NCBI GenBank assembly: GCA_034437315.1
Contig: DAOTUC010000130.1
Span: 1 to 20,741, forward strand
Origin: DSAR01 sp034437315
GTDB lineage: Bacteria > Chloroflexota > Anaerolineae > B4-G1
Length of the DNA stretch: 20,741 nucleotides
Reading direction: 5' to 3'
Position numbers and translations under genes: made by a program
In this document: positions 14,523 to 20,741 of the stretch, piece by piece
Position numbering within the stretch: the first letter of the stretch is position 1
Layout: every line of letters starts with the position of its first letter
Notes under the pieces: generated by a model
What the model was told of the DNA's origin: nothing
The model's database searches: none
The model's input: only the letters and a program-made list of their open reading frames with translations

Positions 14523-15359
14523 TCACTTGAGCCAGGCGGGTTTCTCCCCTCTGGCGCCCCGGCAAGCGGGGCAGTTGGACAGGCCTTCTTCATCTTTTTC
14601 GTATGCGCGCCCACAATACTCGCAATAGAGCCACGATTGCTCGGCCGCTTTCCGTTGTTCCTCCACCTCCCGGCGCTTCCGTTGGTTCTCTAGATAGGTC
14701 TTCTCGGCTGCCAATCCCACGCGGTCGATCACGTCCCACACCCGCTTGGGCAATCCCAGATCCTGGACGTCCTCGACCAGATTTTCCGCGCTGCGCATCA
14801 ATTCACCCGCCGTATCGAGCAACCCGTCCACGCCCCGCCGCCGGAAGAGGAGGCGCTTGCTCTGGCCGATGACAGTGCGCCCGACGGAGCCTAACGTGTT
14901 CCGTTTCGCTTCCTGGTTGAGCGCGCTCACGTTTACGGTCAATGTCTCGGCCGATTCGACCAACGTCACCGTCAACGCCGGAGCGAAACGCGCGGGGGCG
15001 CGGGCCTGGCTTTGTAGGATGGTGACGACGGTTGATGCGCCGCTCTGCTCTGCTTGGATGCGGGTATCGGGGGCGGCGATCTCCGATTCCAGAGCCCTGA
15101 CGATCACAGCGGCCCGACAACCCTCAAATATGGCGGTCTCTGGATGTGGCGCCAGCGCGCTGCCGACCACACTGGCCCCAATACCCAGGCCAGCGGCGAC
15201 CTGCTCGACCGATTCCGATTTTTTCGGGGGAGAAGTGGGAGGCGGATCATAATTGAAGCCCTGTTTAAGTCGCGCCCGTTCCGCATCCATCCATTCTTCG
15301 AGGCTCTGCTTTTCACTTTCGTTCAGGTTCGCGTTCTCATTCGTGTTCTCGTTCGCCAT
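14523..15359 (-). CDS. Unknown protein with C-terminal zinc ribbon
   Basis: Protein of 278 residues, not assigned to a known family. The N-terminus is Asn/Glu repetitive (NENTNENANLNE, coded by imperfect 12-base repeats). A Pro-rich segment follows (about 39-46), then a mixed hydrophobic region (50-160) and a basic patch KRLLFRRR (about 170-177). A coiled-coil-like helix rich in Glu, Arg and Lys (about 215-240) leads to a zinc ribbon (Cys246, Cys249, Cys263, Cys266). No signal peptide or definite membrane span is visible; GLGIGASVVGSALA (about 58-71) is weakly hydrophobic. AAGGAG lies eight bases before the ATG. It is transcribed away from dnaN, with a good promoter of its own in the shared gap. 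Confidence 0.72.
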   Translation of the reverse strand: MANENTNENANLNESEKQSLEEWMDAERARLKQGFNYDPPPTSPPKKSESVEQVAAGLGIGASVVGSALAPHPETAIFEGCRAAVIVRALESEIAAPDTRIQAEQSGASTVVTILQSQARAPARFAPALTVTLVESAETLTVNVSALNQEAKRNTLGSVGRTVIGQSKRLLFRRRGVDGLLDTAGELMRSAENLVEDVQDLGLPKRVWDVIDRVGLAAEKTYLENQRKRREVEEQRKAAEQSWLYCEYCGRAYEKDEEGLSNCPACRGARGEKPAWLK

Positions 15360-15479
15360 TCGTCATACTCCTTCGTTTGTCACGCGCATCTGCTCAATAA
15401 AACGCCATACCGCCGACAGACAATGCCAGCGGCGCGGACTGTGGCCCACGTTAAACGAACAGGGTGAGCAATTACCGCT

Positions 15480-15508
15480 ATTCTAGCATATCTGGACATT
15501 TCATTCAA
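15480..15508 (-). promoter_or_regulatory. Promoter of the zinc-ribbon gene
   Basis: On the minus strand TTGAAT (15508-15503) and TAGAAT (15485-15480) are 17 bases apart, with TGC before the -10 making an extended -10. Predicted leader about 114 bases. It is back to back with the dnaN promoter in the 306-base gap 15360-15665. Confidence 0.62.
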
Positions 15509-15539
15509 CTGGCGGCGCGTCTCCCGCCCCAACGCGCAC

Positions 15540-15568
15540 TTGTGCGCCTCAGAGAGTTGGTGTATACT
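15540..15568 (+). promoter_or_regulatory. Promoter of dnaN
   Basis: TTGTGC (15540-15545) and TATACT (15563-15568) are 17 bases apart. The predicted start is near 15575, about 90 bases before the dnaN ATG. dnaN therefore appears to have its own promoter and not to depend on dnaA transcription. Confidence 0.58.
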
Positions 15569-15665
15569 AATCCCATTATGCGTTTCGGCCCAGGCGCGAT
15601 TTTGCAGGCCGATTACCTGTCGTTTTCATCCATCGCAACGCTAGTTATTGAGGAGGGCTATAGTT

Positions 15666-16799
15666 ATGAAGGTCTCCTGCCTGCAGGAAAACCTATCGAA
15701 AGGTTTAGGAATCGTTGGTCGAGCAGTTTCGCCGCGCTCCACCTTGCCGGTGCTGGGAAACGTCCTTCTGGCGACCGATGAGGGACGGCTCAAGCTTTCT
15801 GCGACAAATTTAGAGATAGGGATCAATTGTTGGATTGGGGCCAAGGTCGAAGAGGATGGGGCCATCACTATCCCGGCCCGCACGTTTATCGACCTGGTGA
15901 ATGCCCTGCCTCCGGAGCAGGTCGATATGGAGTTAATCGCGCGCACCCAGACGCTGAATTTACAAGCGGGCCGCAGCGAGGCCAATATCAAGGGCATCGA
16001 CGCCCAGGAATTTCCCATCGTGCCGGTCGCAGATGGTGAAGGCGGTATTTCTGTCGAGGCCGACGCGATGCGCACGGCTATTCAACAGGTGGCCTTTGCC
16101 GCAGCGACCGACGAGAGCCGGCCAATTCTAACCGGCGTATACGCCAAGTTCGAGGATTCAAAACTGACGCTGGCGGCCGCCGATGGTTATCGTCTCTCGG
16201 TGCGCACCATCCCCCTGCCTCAACCAGCGCCCGACCCGTTCAGCATCATCGTGCCGGCGCGCGCCCTGGCCGAATTGGGCCGTATCAGTGGGGAGCAAGT
16301 AGATCCTATCGTCGTGACCGTCACACCGACGCGCAACCAGGCGCTTTTCCAGCTGACCAATACAGTGCTCGTCTCACAGTTGATCGACGGAAACTTCCCA
16401 GACTATCATCAGATCATCCCGCAGGAGCGGGTCACGCACACCGTCATCGACACGGCGTCATTGTTGAAGGCGTGCAAGACGGCCCTCATCTTCGCGCGAG
16501 ACGCGGCTCACATCACGCGCATACACGTTAAGCCGGGTTCGGAACTTTCACCCGGACGCGTGATCGTATCGGCGACCTCGGCCGAGACCGGAGATGACGT
16601 CAGTGAGTTGGACGCCAACGTGGAAGGGGATGAGATAGAGATCGCCTTCAACGTCAAGTATATGATCGACGTACTCTCGGTCATTGAGACTCCCCAGGTC
16701 GCGCTGGACACGACGATGTCTTCCAGTCCAGGCGTCCTGCGACCGGTGGGCGACGTCGATTTCATCCACGTCATTATGCCGATGCACCTGGGAAAATAA
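15666..16799 (+). CDS. dnaN: DNA polymerase III beta subunit (sliding clamp)
   Basis: Protein of 377 residues forming the ring-shaped dimer that tethers DNA polymerase III and other repair proteins to DNA. Three clamp folds are readable (about 1-120, 128-245, 250-377): TLPVLGNVLLATDEGRLKLSATNLEIG in the first, DESRPILTGVYAKFEDSKLTLAAADGYRLS in the second, and the terminal VIMPMHLGK in the third. Length is normal. ATG 15666 has AGGAGG nine bases upstream and gives the usual N-terminus MKVSCLQENL; an in-frame TTG at 15648 would add six residues. Unusually, it converges on dnaA instead of following it on the same strand. Confidence 0.97.
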   Translation: MKVSCLQENLSKGLGIVGRAVSPRSTLPVLGNVLLATDEGRLKLSATNLEIGINCWIGAKVEEDGAITIPARTFIDLVNALPPEQVDMELIARTQTLNLQAGRSEANIKGIDAQEFPIVPVADGEGGISVEADAMRTAIQQVAFAAATDESRPILTGVYAKFEDSKLTLAAADGYRLSVRTIPLPQPAPDPFSIIVPARALAELGRISGEQVDPIVVTVTPTRNQALFQLTNTVLVSQLIDGNFPDYHQIIPQERVTHTVIDTASLLKACKTALIFARDAAHITRIHVKPGSELSPGRVIVSATSAETGDDVSELDANVEGDEIEIAFNVKYMIDVLSVIETPQVALDTTMSSSPGVLRPVGDVDFIHVIMPMHLGK

Positions 16800-16821
16800 C
16801 CACGCCACAGGCTGACGTTAC

Positions 16822-16855
16822 AAGACGCCTCCAGGATGTCCTGGGGGCGTCTTTT
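16822..16855 (+). terminator. Rho-independent terminator of dnaN
   Basis: AAGACGCCTCCAGG at 16822-16835 pairs with 16840-16853 (one T-G pair) around a four-base loop, and the stem runs into TCTTTT. It lies 22 bases after the dnaN stop. Confidence 0.85.
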
Positions 16856-16880
16856 GCATGAGTTTGGTGCATGAGTTTGG
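16855..16880. repeat. 13-bp tandem duplication
   Basis: TGCATGAGTTTGG occurs at 16855-16867 and exactly again at 16868-16880, immediately after the terminator. No coding role is apparent. Confidence 0.8.
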
Positions 16881-16940
16881 GATTATTTCAAGTATTGGCT
16901 ATTGATAACTAAAATGTGGCGTCATATTGACGGCCTAGAT

Positions 16941-16957
16941 GCCAGCAAGATGCTGGC
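16941..16957. repeat. REP-like hairpin at the 3' end of dnaA
   Basis: GCCAGCA (16941-16947) and TGCTGGC (16951-16957) form a 7-bp stem with loop AGA, followed by GCTCC. It lies 27 bases past the dnaA stop on the minus strand and may terminate or stabilise that transcript. No U-tract is present. Whether it is one of many genomic copies cannot be seen here. Confidence 0.4.
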
Positions 16958-16983
16958 GCTCCAGGTTTGAGGCGCGTGAGAGG

Positions 16984-18360
16984 TCAATGGTTGTTTTCGT
17001 AGAGACGATGGCGCAACGAGGTCACCTCGCGTTCTAACGAGATGTCTTCTTCGATCAAGTCGGAAATACGGTCACAACCGTACAGCACCGTAGAGTGATC
17101 GCGACCGCCTAACATCTCGCCAATCCGCGGGTAAGACTCGCCCGTTTCCTGCCGGATGAGATACATGGCGATTTGCCTGGGCCGGGCGATCTCCCGGCTG
17201 CGCCCGCGCCCGCGTAGGGCTTGAATCTGGATGCCGAAGTGATTGGCGACTTCGTGGATGACGTGATCCGGCGTCACCTGTCTCTGACGGGGGATCAAAT
17301 CGCTGAGGGCCGCTTCGACCACCTCGGCCGTCAGCGGTTGTTGGGTGAGGCGGGACATCGCCAAGACCTGGTTGAGCGCCCCTTCCAATTCACGGATGTT
17401 GCTCTGAATCCGTCGGGCGATGAGGGTGAGAATGTCCGGCGGAACCATCAGGCCATAGGCGTCCGATTTGGTGCGCAGGATGGCGATTCGGGTTTCGAGG
17501 TCGGGTGGTTGAATGTCTGCAATGAGCCCCCACTCGAAACGGGAGCACAATCGTTCCTCCAATGTGCTCATCGCCTTGGGCACGCGATCGGACGAAATGA
17601 CAATCTGTTTACCGTTGCTGTGCAGCGCGTTGAAGGTGTGGAAGAACTCCTCCTGTGTGCTTTCTTTGCCGGCGATAAACTGTATGTCGTCCACCAACAG
17701 AACGTCGACCGTCCGGTACTTATCACGAAAGGCGTCGGTGGTGTGGGCGCGAATCGCCTCAATGAGATCGTTGGTAAAACATTCGGAAGAGATGTAGAGC
17801 ACACGCAGCCCCTGAGCCTGGCAGCGATGCCCGATGGCGTGCAATAGGTGAGTCTTGCCCAGGCCGACCCCGCCATAGAGGAAAAGCGGATTGTAGGCCC
17901 CGGCCGGGTCTTCTGTAACAGCCATTGCCGCCGCGTGGGCCAGTCGATTGCTCGGCCCGACGACGAAACTGGGGAAGATATAGCGTGGGTTGAGGTTGGC
18001 GGTGAAAGTGGGCATATCGGACGCGGCGCGCGGTTCGGGCGCTCGGTCAACGCCCGGCTCTTCTGAGATGTTTTGCACGTTGAGCAAGGGGACATTATCC
18101 TGTTGATGCGCGTTGGCATCCCAAACCAGGAATTGGACGTCTACTGTGCGCCCGGTCAGGCGGGCCAGCGTGCGCTTAATGGTAGAAATGAGGCGATTTT
18201 CCAGCCAATCCTTGGCATAGCCGCTTTTAACGCCGATAACTAGCACGTTATCCTCATTCTTCAGCAACCTGGAATCACGCAACCAGGTATCGAAGGTCGC
18301 CTGGGTCATCTGCAATTGTAATTCGCCAAGGGCGGCTGACCAGATTTGATCTGAATTCAT
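16984..18360 (-). CDS. dnaA: Chromosomal replication initiator protein DnaA
   Basis: Protein of 458 residues that binds origin DNA, melts it and loads the helicase. Domain I (about 1-78, DQIWSAALGELQLQMTQATFDTW) interacts with partners, and domain II is a short linker (79-115). Domain III is the AAA+ ATPase (about 118-335) with Walker A GGVGLGKT (163-170), Walker B VDDIQF (223-228) and sensor-2 Arg323 (NIRELEG). Domain IV (about 345-458) has the DNA-binding signature GRDHSTVLYG (419-428). ATG 18360 is preferred, but GTG 18366 is in frame and coincides with the predicted transcript start from a weak promoter at 18372-18401, and no good Shine-Dalgarno is present. ATATCCACA, a near-consensus DnaA box, overlaps the start, consistent with autoregulation. 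It is transcribed away from the putative origin and towards dnaN. Confidence 0.96.
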   Translation of the reverse strand: MNSDQIWSAALGELQLQMTQATFDTWLRDSRLLKNEDNVLVIGVKSGYAKDWLENRLISTIKRTLARLTGRTVDVQFLVWDANAHQQDNVPLLNVQNISEEPGVDRAPEPRAASDMPTFTANLNPRYIFPSFVVGPSNRLAHAAAMAVTEDPAGAYNPLFLYGGVGLGKTHLLHAIGHRCQAQGLRVLYISSECFTNDLIEAIRAHTTDAFRDKYRTVDVLLVDDIQFIAGKESTQEEFFHTFNALHSNGKQIVISSDRVPKAMSTLEERLCSRFEWGLIADIQPPDLETRIAILRTKSDAYGLMVPPDILTLIARRIQSNIRELEGALNQVLAMSRLTQQPLTAEVVEAALSDLIPRQRQVTPDHVIHEVANHFGIQIQALRGRGRSREIARPRQIAMYLIRQETGESYPRIGEMLGGRDHSTVLYGCDRISDLIEEDISLEREVTSLRHRLYENNH

Positions 18361-18371
18361 ATCCACACACG

Positions 18372-18401
18372 CATATAGAATTGTCTAATAGAGTTGTACA
18401 A
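18372..18401 (-). promoter_or_regulatory. Weak possible promoter of dnaA
   Basis: On the minus strand TTGTAC (18401-18396) and TATATG (18377-18372) are 18 bases apart. The predicted start near 18365 falls on the GTG/ATG start region, which would make a leaderless or nearly leaderless mRNA. The -10 match is only four of six. Confidence 0.3.
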
Positions 18402-18545
18402 AACGACACGGGGATAAGGAGGATGGTACCCTACTCCCATAGCAAACAAAAACGGCGAAGGCGGTCGGTGGAGGCGCCGCCCACTTCTTACTCTTAAAAA
18501 TATCCCCGCCCTGAAGTGCCTGAATTCTACCAAAAGCGCTTCTCT

Positions 18546-18574
18546 TTGACAACTGATAATCGGGGATGTATATT
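18546..18574 (+). promoter_or_regulatory. Strong rightward promoter inside the origin region
   Basis: A perfect TTGACA (18546-18551) and TATATT (18569-18574, five of six) are 17 bases apart. Transcription would start near 18581 in the AT-rich tract and run rightward, away from dnaA. The first downstream frame is 18805, so the leader would be about 225 bases, or the product may be a non-coding RNA. Confidence 0.5.
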
Positions 18575-18804
18575 AAAAGATGGTTTTTTTAAGATAGCTT
18601 AAAGGAGGGGATGGTCGAACGATCGACGAACGATAAGGGGCTATATCTGTGCAACCCATCCTCCCTGATACCCCTAGATATAGGGGGGGGATGCGTTATT
18701 TCAAATTAGTTTACCCGTGACTACTTCCAAGTTGCGCGTCGAAGGTCGAAGGTGTTTGTCTGTAAATAACAAATTGTTATGAGCGCTCAAAAGGTCAATG
18801 ATCT

Positions 18805-19162
18805 GTGGGGAAGCGCTCGCGGCGCAAAACCCTCCATCACGCTCCCGCAGATTCACTGGCAGAATTGACTGAACAATGGGAAAAACAGCGTGTTAATGGT
18901 GAATCACTCCAGCTTTGTAGAAGAAAGAGCTCATTCGCTCGGCGATGCATTACTTTCTTTGGACGAACCGTGGAAAAGCCGATTTCCGGATCTGGTAGCC
19001 AATGAGGCGACTGGTTGCTCCTGGAATGATAAAGAGACCCCGACTTATGAAGAGCTTGTGAGTTGGTTGACCGATTCCGATATTTATCGAAGGACGATGA
19101 CTTTGCTTAATGTCTGGCAGGGTATGCTGTTTTACGTGTACTGGACAGTTAGTTTGAAGTGA
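18805..19162 (+). pseudogene. Small gene split by a +1 frameshift, unknown function
   Basis: GTG 18805 opens a frame reading ADSLAELTEQWEKQRVNGESLQL. From about 18913 the code-like sequence continues in the next frame as VEERAHSLGDALLSLDEPW, on to the stop TGA at 19160-19162. Removing one T from CTTT (18913-18916) joins both parts into a single reading frame of about 118 codons with even, protein-like composition. The first frame otherwise ends at 19005, and the second alone could start at GTG 18890 or ATG 18896, neither with a ribosome site. The likely explanation is an inactivated gene or a sequence error. The C-terminal part contains DLVANEATGCSWND and ends with hydrophobic MLFYVYWTV. No family was recognised. 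Confidence 0.42.
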
Positions 19163-19170
19163 AGTATACT
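19142..19170 (+). promoter_or_regulatory. Promoter of the DUF362 gene
   Basis: TGGACA (19142-19147) and TATACT (19165-19170) are 17 bases apart, five of six matches each. The -35 lies within the end of the preceding frameshifted frame. Predicted leader about 68 bases. Confidence 0.7.
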
Positions 19171-19244
19171 GAATAGTGCGTGATTCTACTCTCTGCGTCC
19201 GCGTTTGTACACTTTGTTTCTTACATTTTACCCCAGGAGGTTGT

Positions 19245-20486
19245 ATGAATACTAAAGAATATCCCGGCAAAGGGAAGGTCGCAATATTGAAAACCAGACC
19301 GGAGACGGTTTTGGATGATTACGCTCGTTTGATGGAATTGGCCGATTTTCAGCGAGTGTTGCCAAAGGAGAACGAGACAGCCCTCAAGATCAACATCTCG
19401 TGGCAGACCTGGTATCCCGCCTGTTCCACAGCGCCCTGGCAGTTGGAGGGGGTCGTGCGGGCGCTACAAGAAGCCGGATACGAGAACTTGAGCGGCGTGC
19501 ACAACGACACCGTCGTCGTTGACGCCCACGTCGGCGAGCGGAATAATAAGCACAAGTACGTCGTCAATCAATACGGCATCCGCAACGTACACCTTTTCGA
19601 ACCCCAGTACAAGTGGATTCGTTACGAACCCAAAAAGCCCTTTCTGGTGCTGGATCAGGTCTACCCGGAGGGGGTCTACATCCCCGAATTCCTCATCGGG
19701 CGGAACGTGATCCAGTTGCCGACAGTCAAAACGCACGTCTTCACCACCATCACCGGCGCGATGAAAAACGCCTTCGGCGGCCTGCTCGGTCGCAAGCGCC
19801 ACTGGACCCACGGCGTCATTCACGAGACGTTGGTCGATCTGTTGCAGATCCAGCAGGACATCCACCCGGGCCTGTTCGCCGTGATGGATGGGGCCTTCGC
19901 CGGCGACGGCCCCGGCCCCCGGGCCATGCGCTGGCACGAGAAGGACGTCATCCTCGCCTCGGCCGATCAGGTGGCCATCGATGCCATGTCGGCCTATATG
20001 CAGGGCTTCGACCCACTGTCCATTCCCTTCATCCGCATCGCGCACGAGATGGGGCTCGGAATTGGAGATCCGGATCAGATTGAGGTCATGGGCGAGGAGC
20101 GAGACTGGGTCATGGCCCAGAATTGGGACTTCGTCCAGGAGGACACGTTCGCCAGCCGGGGACAGAAGGCCATTTACCACGGCGCGCTCCACCCACTCGA
20201 ACCGTTGTTGCTACGGACGCCGCTGGTGCCCTGGTCCTACTTCGCCAGCAATTTCTACCACAACGTCTACTGGTACCCCTTCGTGGGACGTAAGCGGGTC
20301 GAGTCGGCGCTGGAGACCAGATGGGGGCGTCTGTTCTCCGACTATGGAGCCGACGCTGGCCTGGAAGGCGCCGTTATGCCCGGTATGGAGCCCCAGACGG
20401 TCAAGGCGGCCGCCATCGGATTGGGCGCCCTGGTCGCTGCGCTGGGCGTAGGCGCCTGGTGGCTATCGCGCCGCCAGCGTTCTTGA
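19245..20486 (+). CDS. DUF362 family protein with C-terminal membrane anchor
   Basis: Protein of 413 residues. The body (about 8-300) matches the DUF362 pattern: KVAILKTRPETVLDDYARLM near the start, NETALKINISW, LPTVKTHVFTTITGAMKNAFG and AVMDGAFAGDGPGPR. The family has no settled biochemical function, although some members occur beside ferredoxin domains. No Cys-rich ferredoxin motif is present here; the body has a single visible Cys (Cys60). The last 28 residues form one hydrophobic helix (about 387-407) followed by SRRQRS, a tail anchor with the body on the other side from the basic end or inserted post-translationally. ATG 19245 has AGGAGG four bases upstream and is preferred to the GTG at 19176. 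The following gap contains an inverted-repeat element. Confidence 0.82.
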   Translation: MNTKEYPGKGKVAILKTRPETVLDDYARLMELADFQRVLPKENETALKINISWQTWYPACSTAPWQLEGVVRALQEAGYENLSGVHNDTVVVDAHVGERNNKHKYVVNQYGIRNVHLFEPQYKWIRYEPKKPFLVLDQVYPEGVYIPEFLIGRNVIQLPTVKTHVFTTITGAMKNAFGGLLGRKRHWTHGVIHETLVDLLQIQQDIHPGLFAVMDGAFAGDGPGPRAMRWHEKDVILASADQVAIDAMSAYMQGFDPLSIPFIRIAHEMGLGIGDPDQIEVMGEERDWVMAQNWDFVQEDTFASRGQKAIYHGALHPLEPLLLRTPLVPWSYFASNFYHNVYWYPFVGRKRVESALETRWGRLFSDYGADAGLEGAVMPGMEPQTVKAAAIGLGALVAALGVGAWWLSRRQRS

Positions 20487-20515
20487 TCACCAATTTCAAT
20501 GTCCAAAATCCCTGG

Positions 20516-20609
20516 ATCACGAAGGACACGAATGGACAAATGACACGAATTTTAACTTCGAATTGTGAAAAAGCGTTCGTGAAATTCGTTTATTCGTGCG
20601 ATTCGTGAT
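20516..20609. repeat. Inverted-repeat element of ATTCGTG units
   Basis: The arm 20516-20533 (ATCACGAA-N3-CACGAAT) is the reverse complement of 20592-20609 at 15 of 18 positions, the three differences being together in the centre. Further CACGAAT and ATTCGT copies lie inside (20544-20550, 20584-20589). It follows the DUF362 stop by 29 bases and precedes the next gene by 69, so it may serve as terminator or be a small mobile repeat. Confidence 0.6.
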
Positions 20610-20678
20610 AGCAGATCGGTGTCGAGCAGTAAATCTCACAGTTTCTTATTCATCACATGAATATGGAGGTAACTAGTT

Positions 20679-20741
20679 ATGCATCGCGTCCGCAATTTTG
20701 TCTCAGAACGCCTGTCAACGGTTCCGCCATCGGGCATCCGG
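20679..20741 (+). CDS. Probable PLP-dependent aminotransferase, N-terminus only (cut by window end)
   Basis: ATG 20679 with GGAGG at 20665-20669 (nine-base spacing) opens a frame that stays open to the window end. The 21 residues read MHRVRNFVSERLSTVPPSGIR, and V-P-P-S-G-I-R near residue 15-21 is the typical opening of class I/II aspartate-type aminotransferases, where it precedes the first helix of the small domain. The catalytic Lys and cofactor-binding residues lie beyond the window, so the assignment rests on this short motif. Confidence 0.62.
   Translation, partial: MHRVRNFVSERLSTVPPSGIR

Larger units (their letters stand above)
18359..18812. other. oriC: Putative origin of replication (oriC) upstream of dnaA
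   Basis: This 444-base gap has the features of an origin but few canonical DnaA boxes. Near matches to TTATNCACA or its complement are ATATCCACA (18359-18367, one mismatch), TGTAAATAA (18761-18769, one mismatch when N is free) and two-mismatch sites at 18409-18417 and 18804-18812. A conspicuous AT-rich tract at about 18565-18603 could be the unwinding element and contains the inverted repeat TTTAAG-ATAG-CTTAAA (18588-18603). Other repeats are GGAGGATGG (18418-18426; inverted at 18656-18664; variant GGAGGGGATGG at 18604-18614), several GGGGAT motifs, CGAACGAT twice (18616 and 18627) and the hairpin CCCCTA-GATA-TAGGGG (18671-18686). Confidence 0.55.

Noticed and set aside
15464..15781. Plus-strand frame upstream of and overlapping dnaN
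   Set aside because: It overlaps the conserved dnaN N-terminus in another frame and contains the dnaN promoter; composition is not protein-like.

Overview
The window looks like chromosome from an uncultured or little-studied Chloroflexota (Anaerolineae-like) bacterium. The reasons are inferential: long Thr/Pro-rich extracytoplasmic tails and linkers, an HtrA lipoprotein with such a linker, a tricorn-factor-like M1 aminopeptidase, an eRF1-like protein with a zinc ribbon, a sigma/anti-sigma pair with a long acidic periplasmic segment, and many short inverted-repeat elements between genes. Promoters read well as sigma70 hexamers (TTGACA-17-TATAAT type), and most genes have clear Shine-Dalgarno sites.

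Layout. 1-1080: small inverted-repeat element, a strong promoter with a structured leader, and the CTC-type ribosomal protein L25. 1116-3366: a two-gene proteostasis operon (zinc-less DnaJ/CbpA and a lipoprotein HtrA-like protease). 3544-4653: eRF1/Vms1-like zinc-ribbon protein. Its stop codon lies inside a 175-bp MITE-like element, followed by a bidirectional terminator. 5123-8887 (minus): promoter, a 27-codon ORF coupled to a TPR membrane protein with a repetitive Thr/Pro tail, then the M1 aminopeptidase. 9004-9630: pentapeptide-like protein, converging on and overlapping a Nudix hydrolase. 9565-13192 (minus): a run of REC-Hpt protein, single-domain response regulator, ECF sigma factor, anti-sigma factor and Nudix hydrolase. 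13581-14456: DegV lipid-binding protein. 14523-15359 (minus): unknown zinc-ribbon protein. 15666-16799: DnaN. 16984-18360 (minus): DnaA, tail to tail with dnaN. 18360-18810: probable origin region. 18805-19162: small frameshifted gene. 19245-20486: membrane-anchored DUF362 protein. 20679-end: first 21 codons of a probable PLP-dependent aminotransferase.

How the parts fit. dnaA, dnaN and the intervening landmarks place this window at a probable chromosomal origin, but with dnaA and dnaN convergent rather than in the usual dnaA-dnaN order. The sigma/anti-sigma pair is a standard envelope-signalling module. The adjacent phosphorelay pair is unusual: the single-domain receiver has Ser where the phospho-accepting Asp should be, and the Hpt domain has Tyr where the phospho-His should be, so two successive relay positions are lost in neighbouring genes. 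The most noteworthy items are this degenerate relay, the MITE-like element that now supplies a stop codon, the origin region with a strong outward promoter and non-canonical repeats, and the coupled 27-residue ORF. No CRISPR array, tRNA, rRNA or intact transposase was seen.
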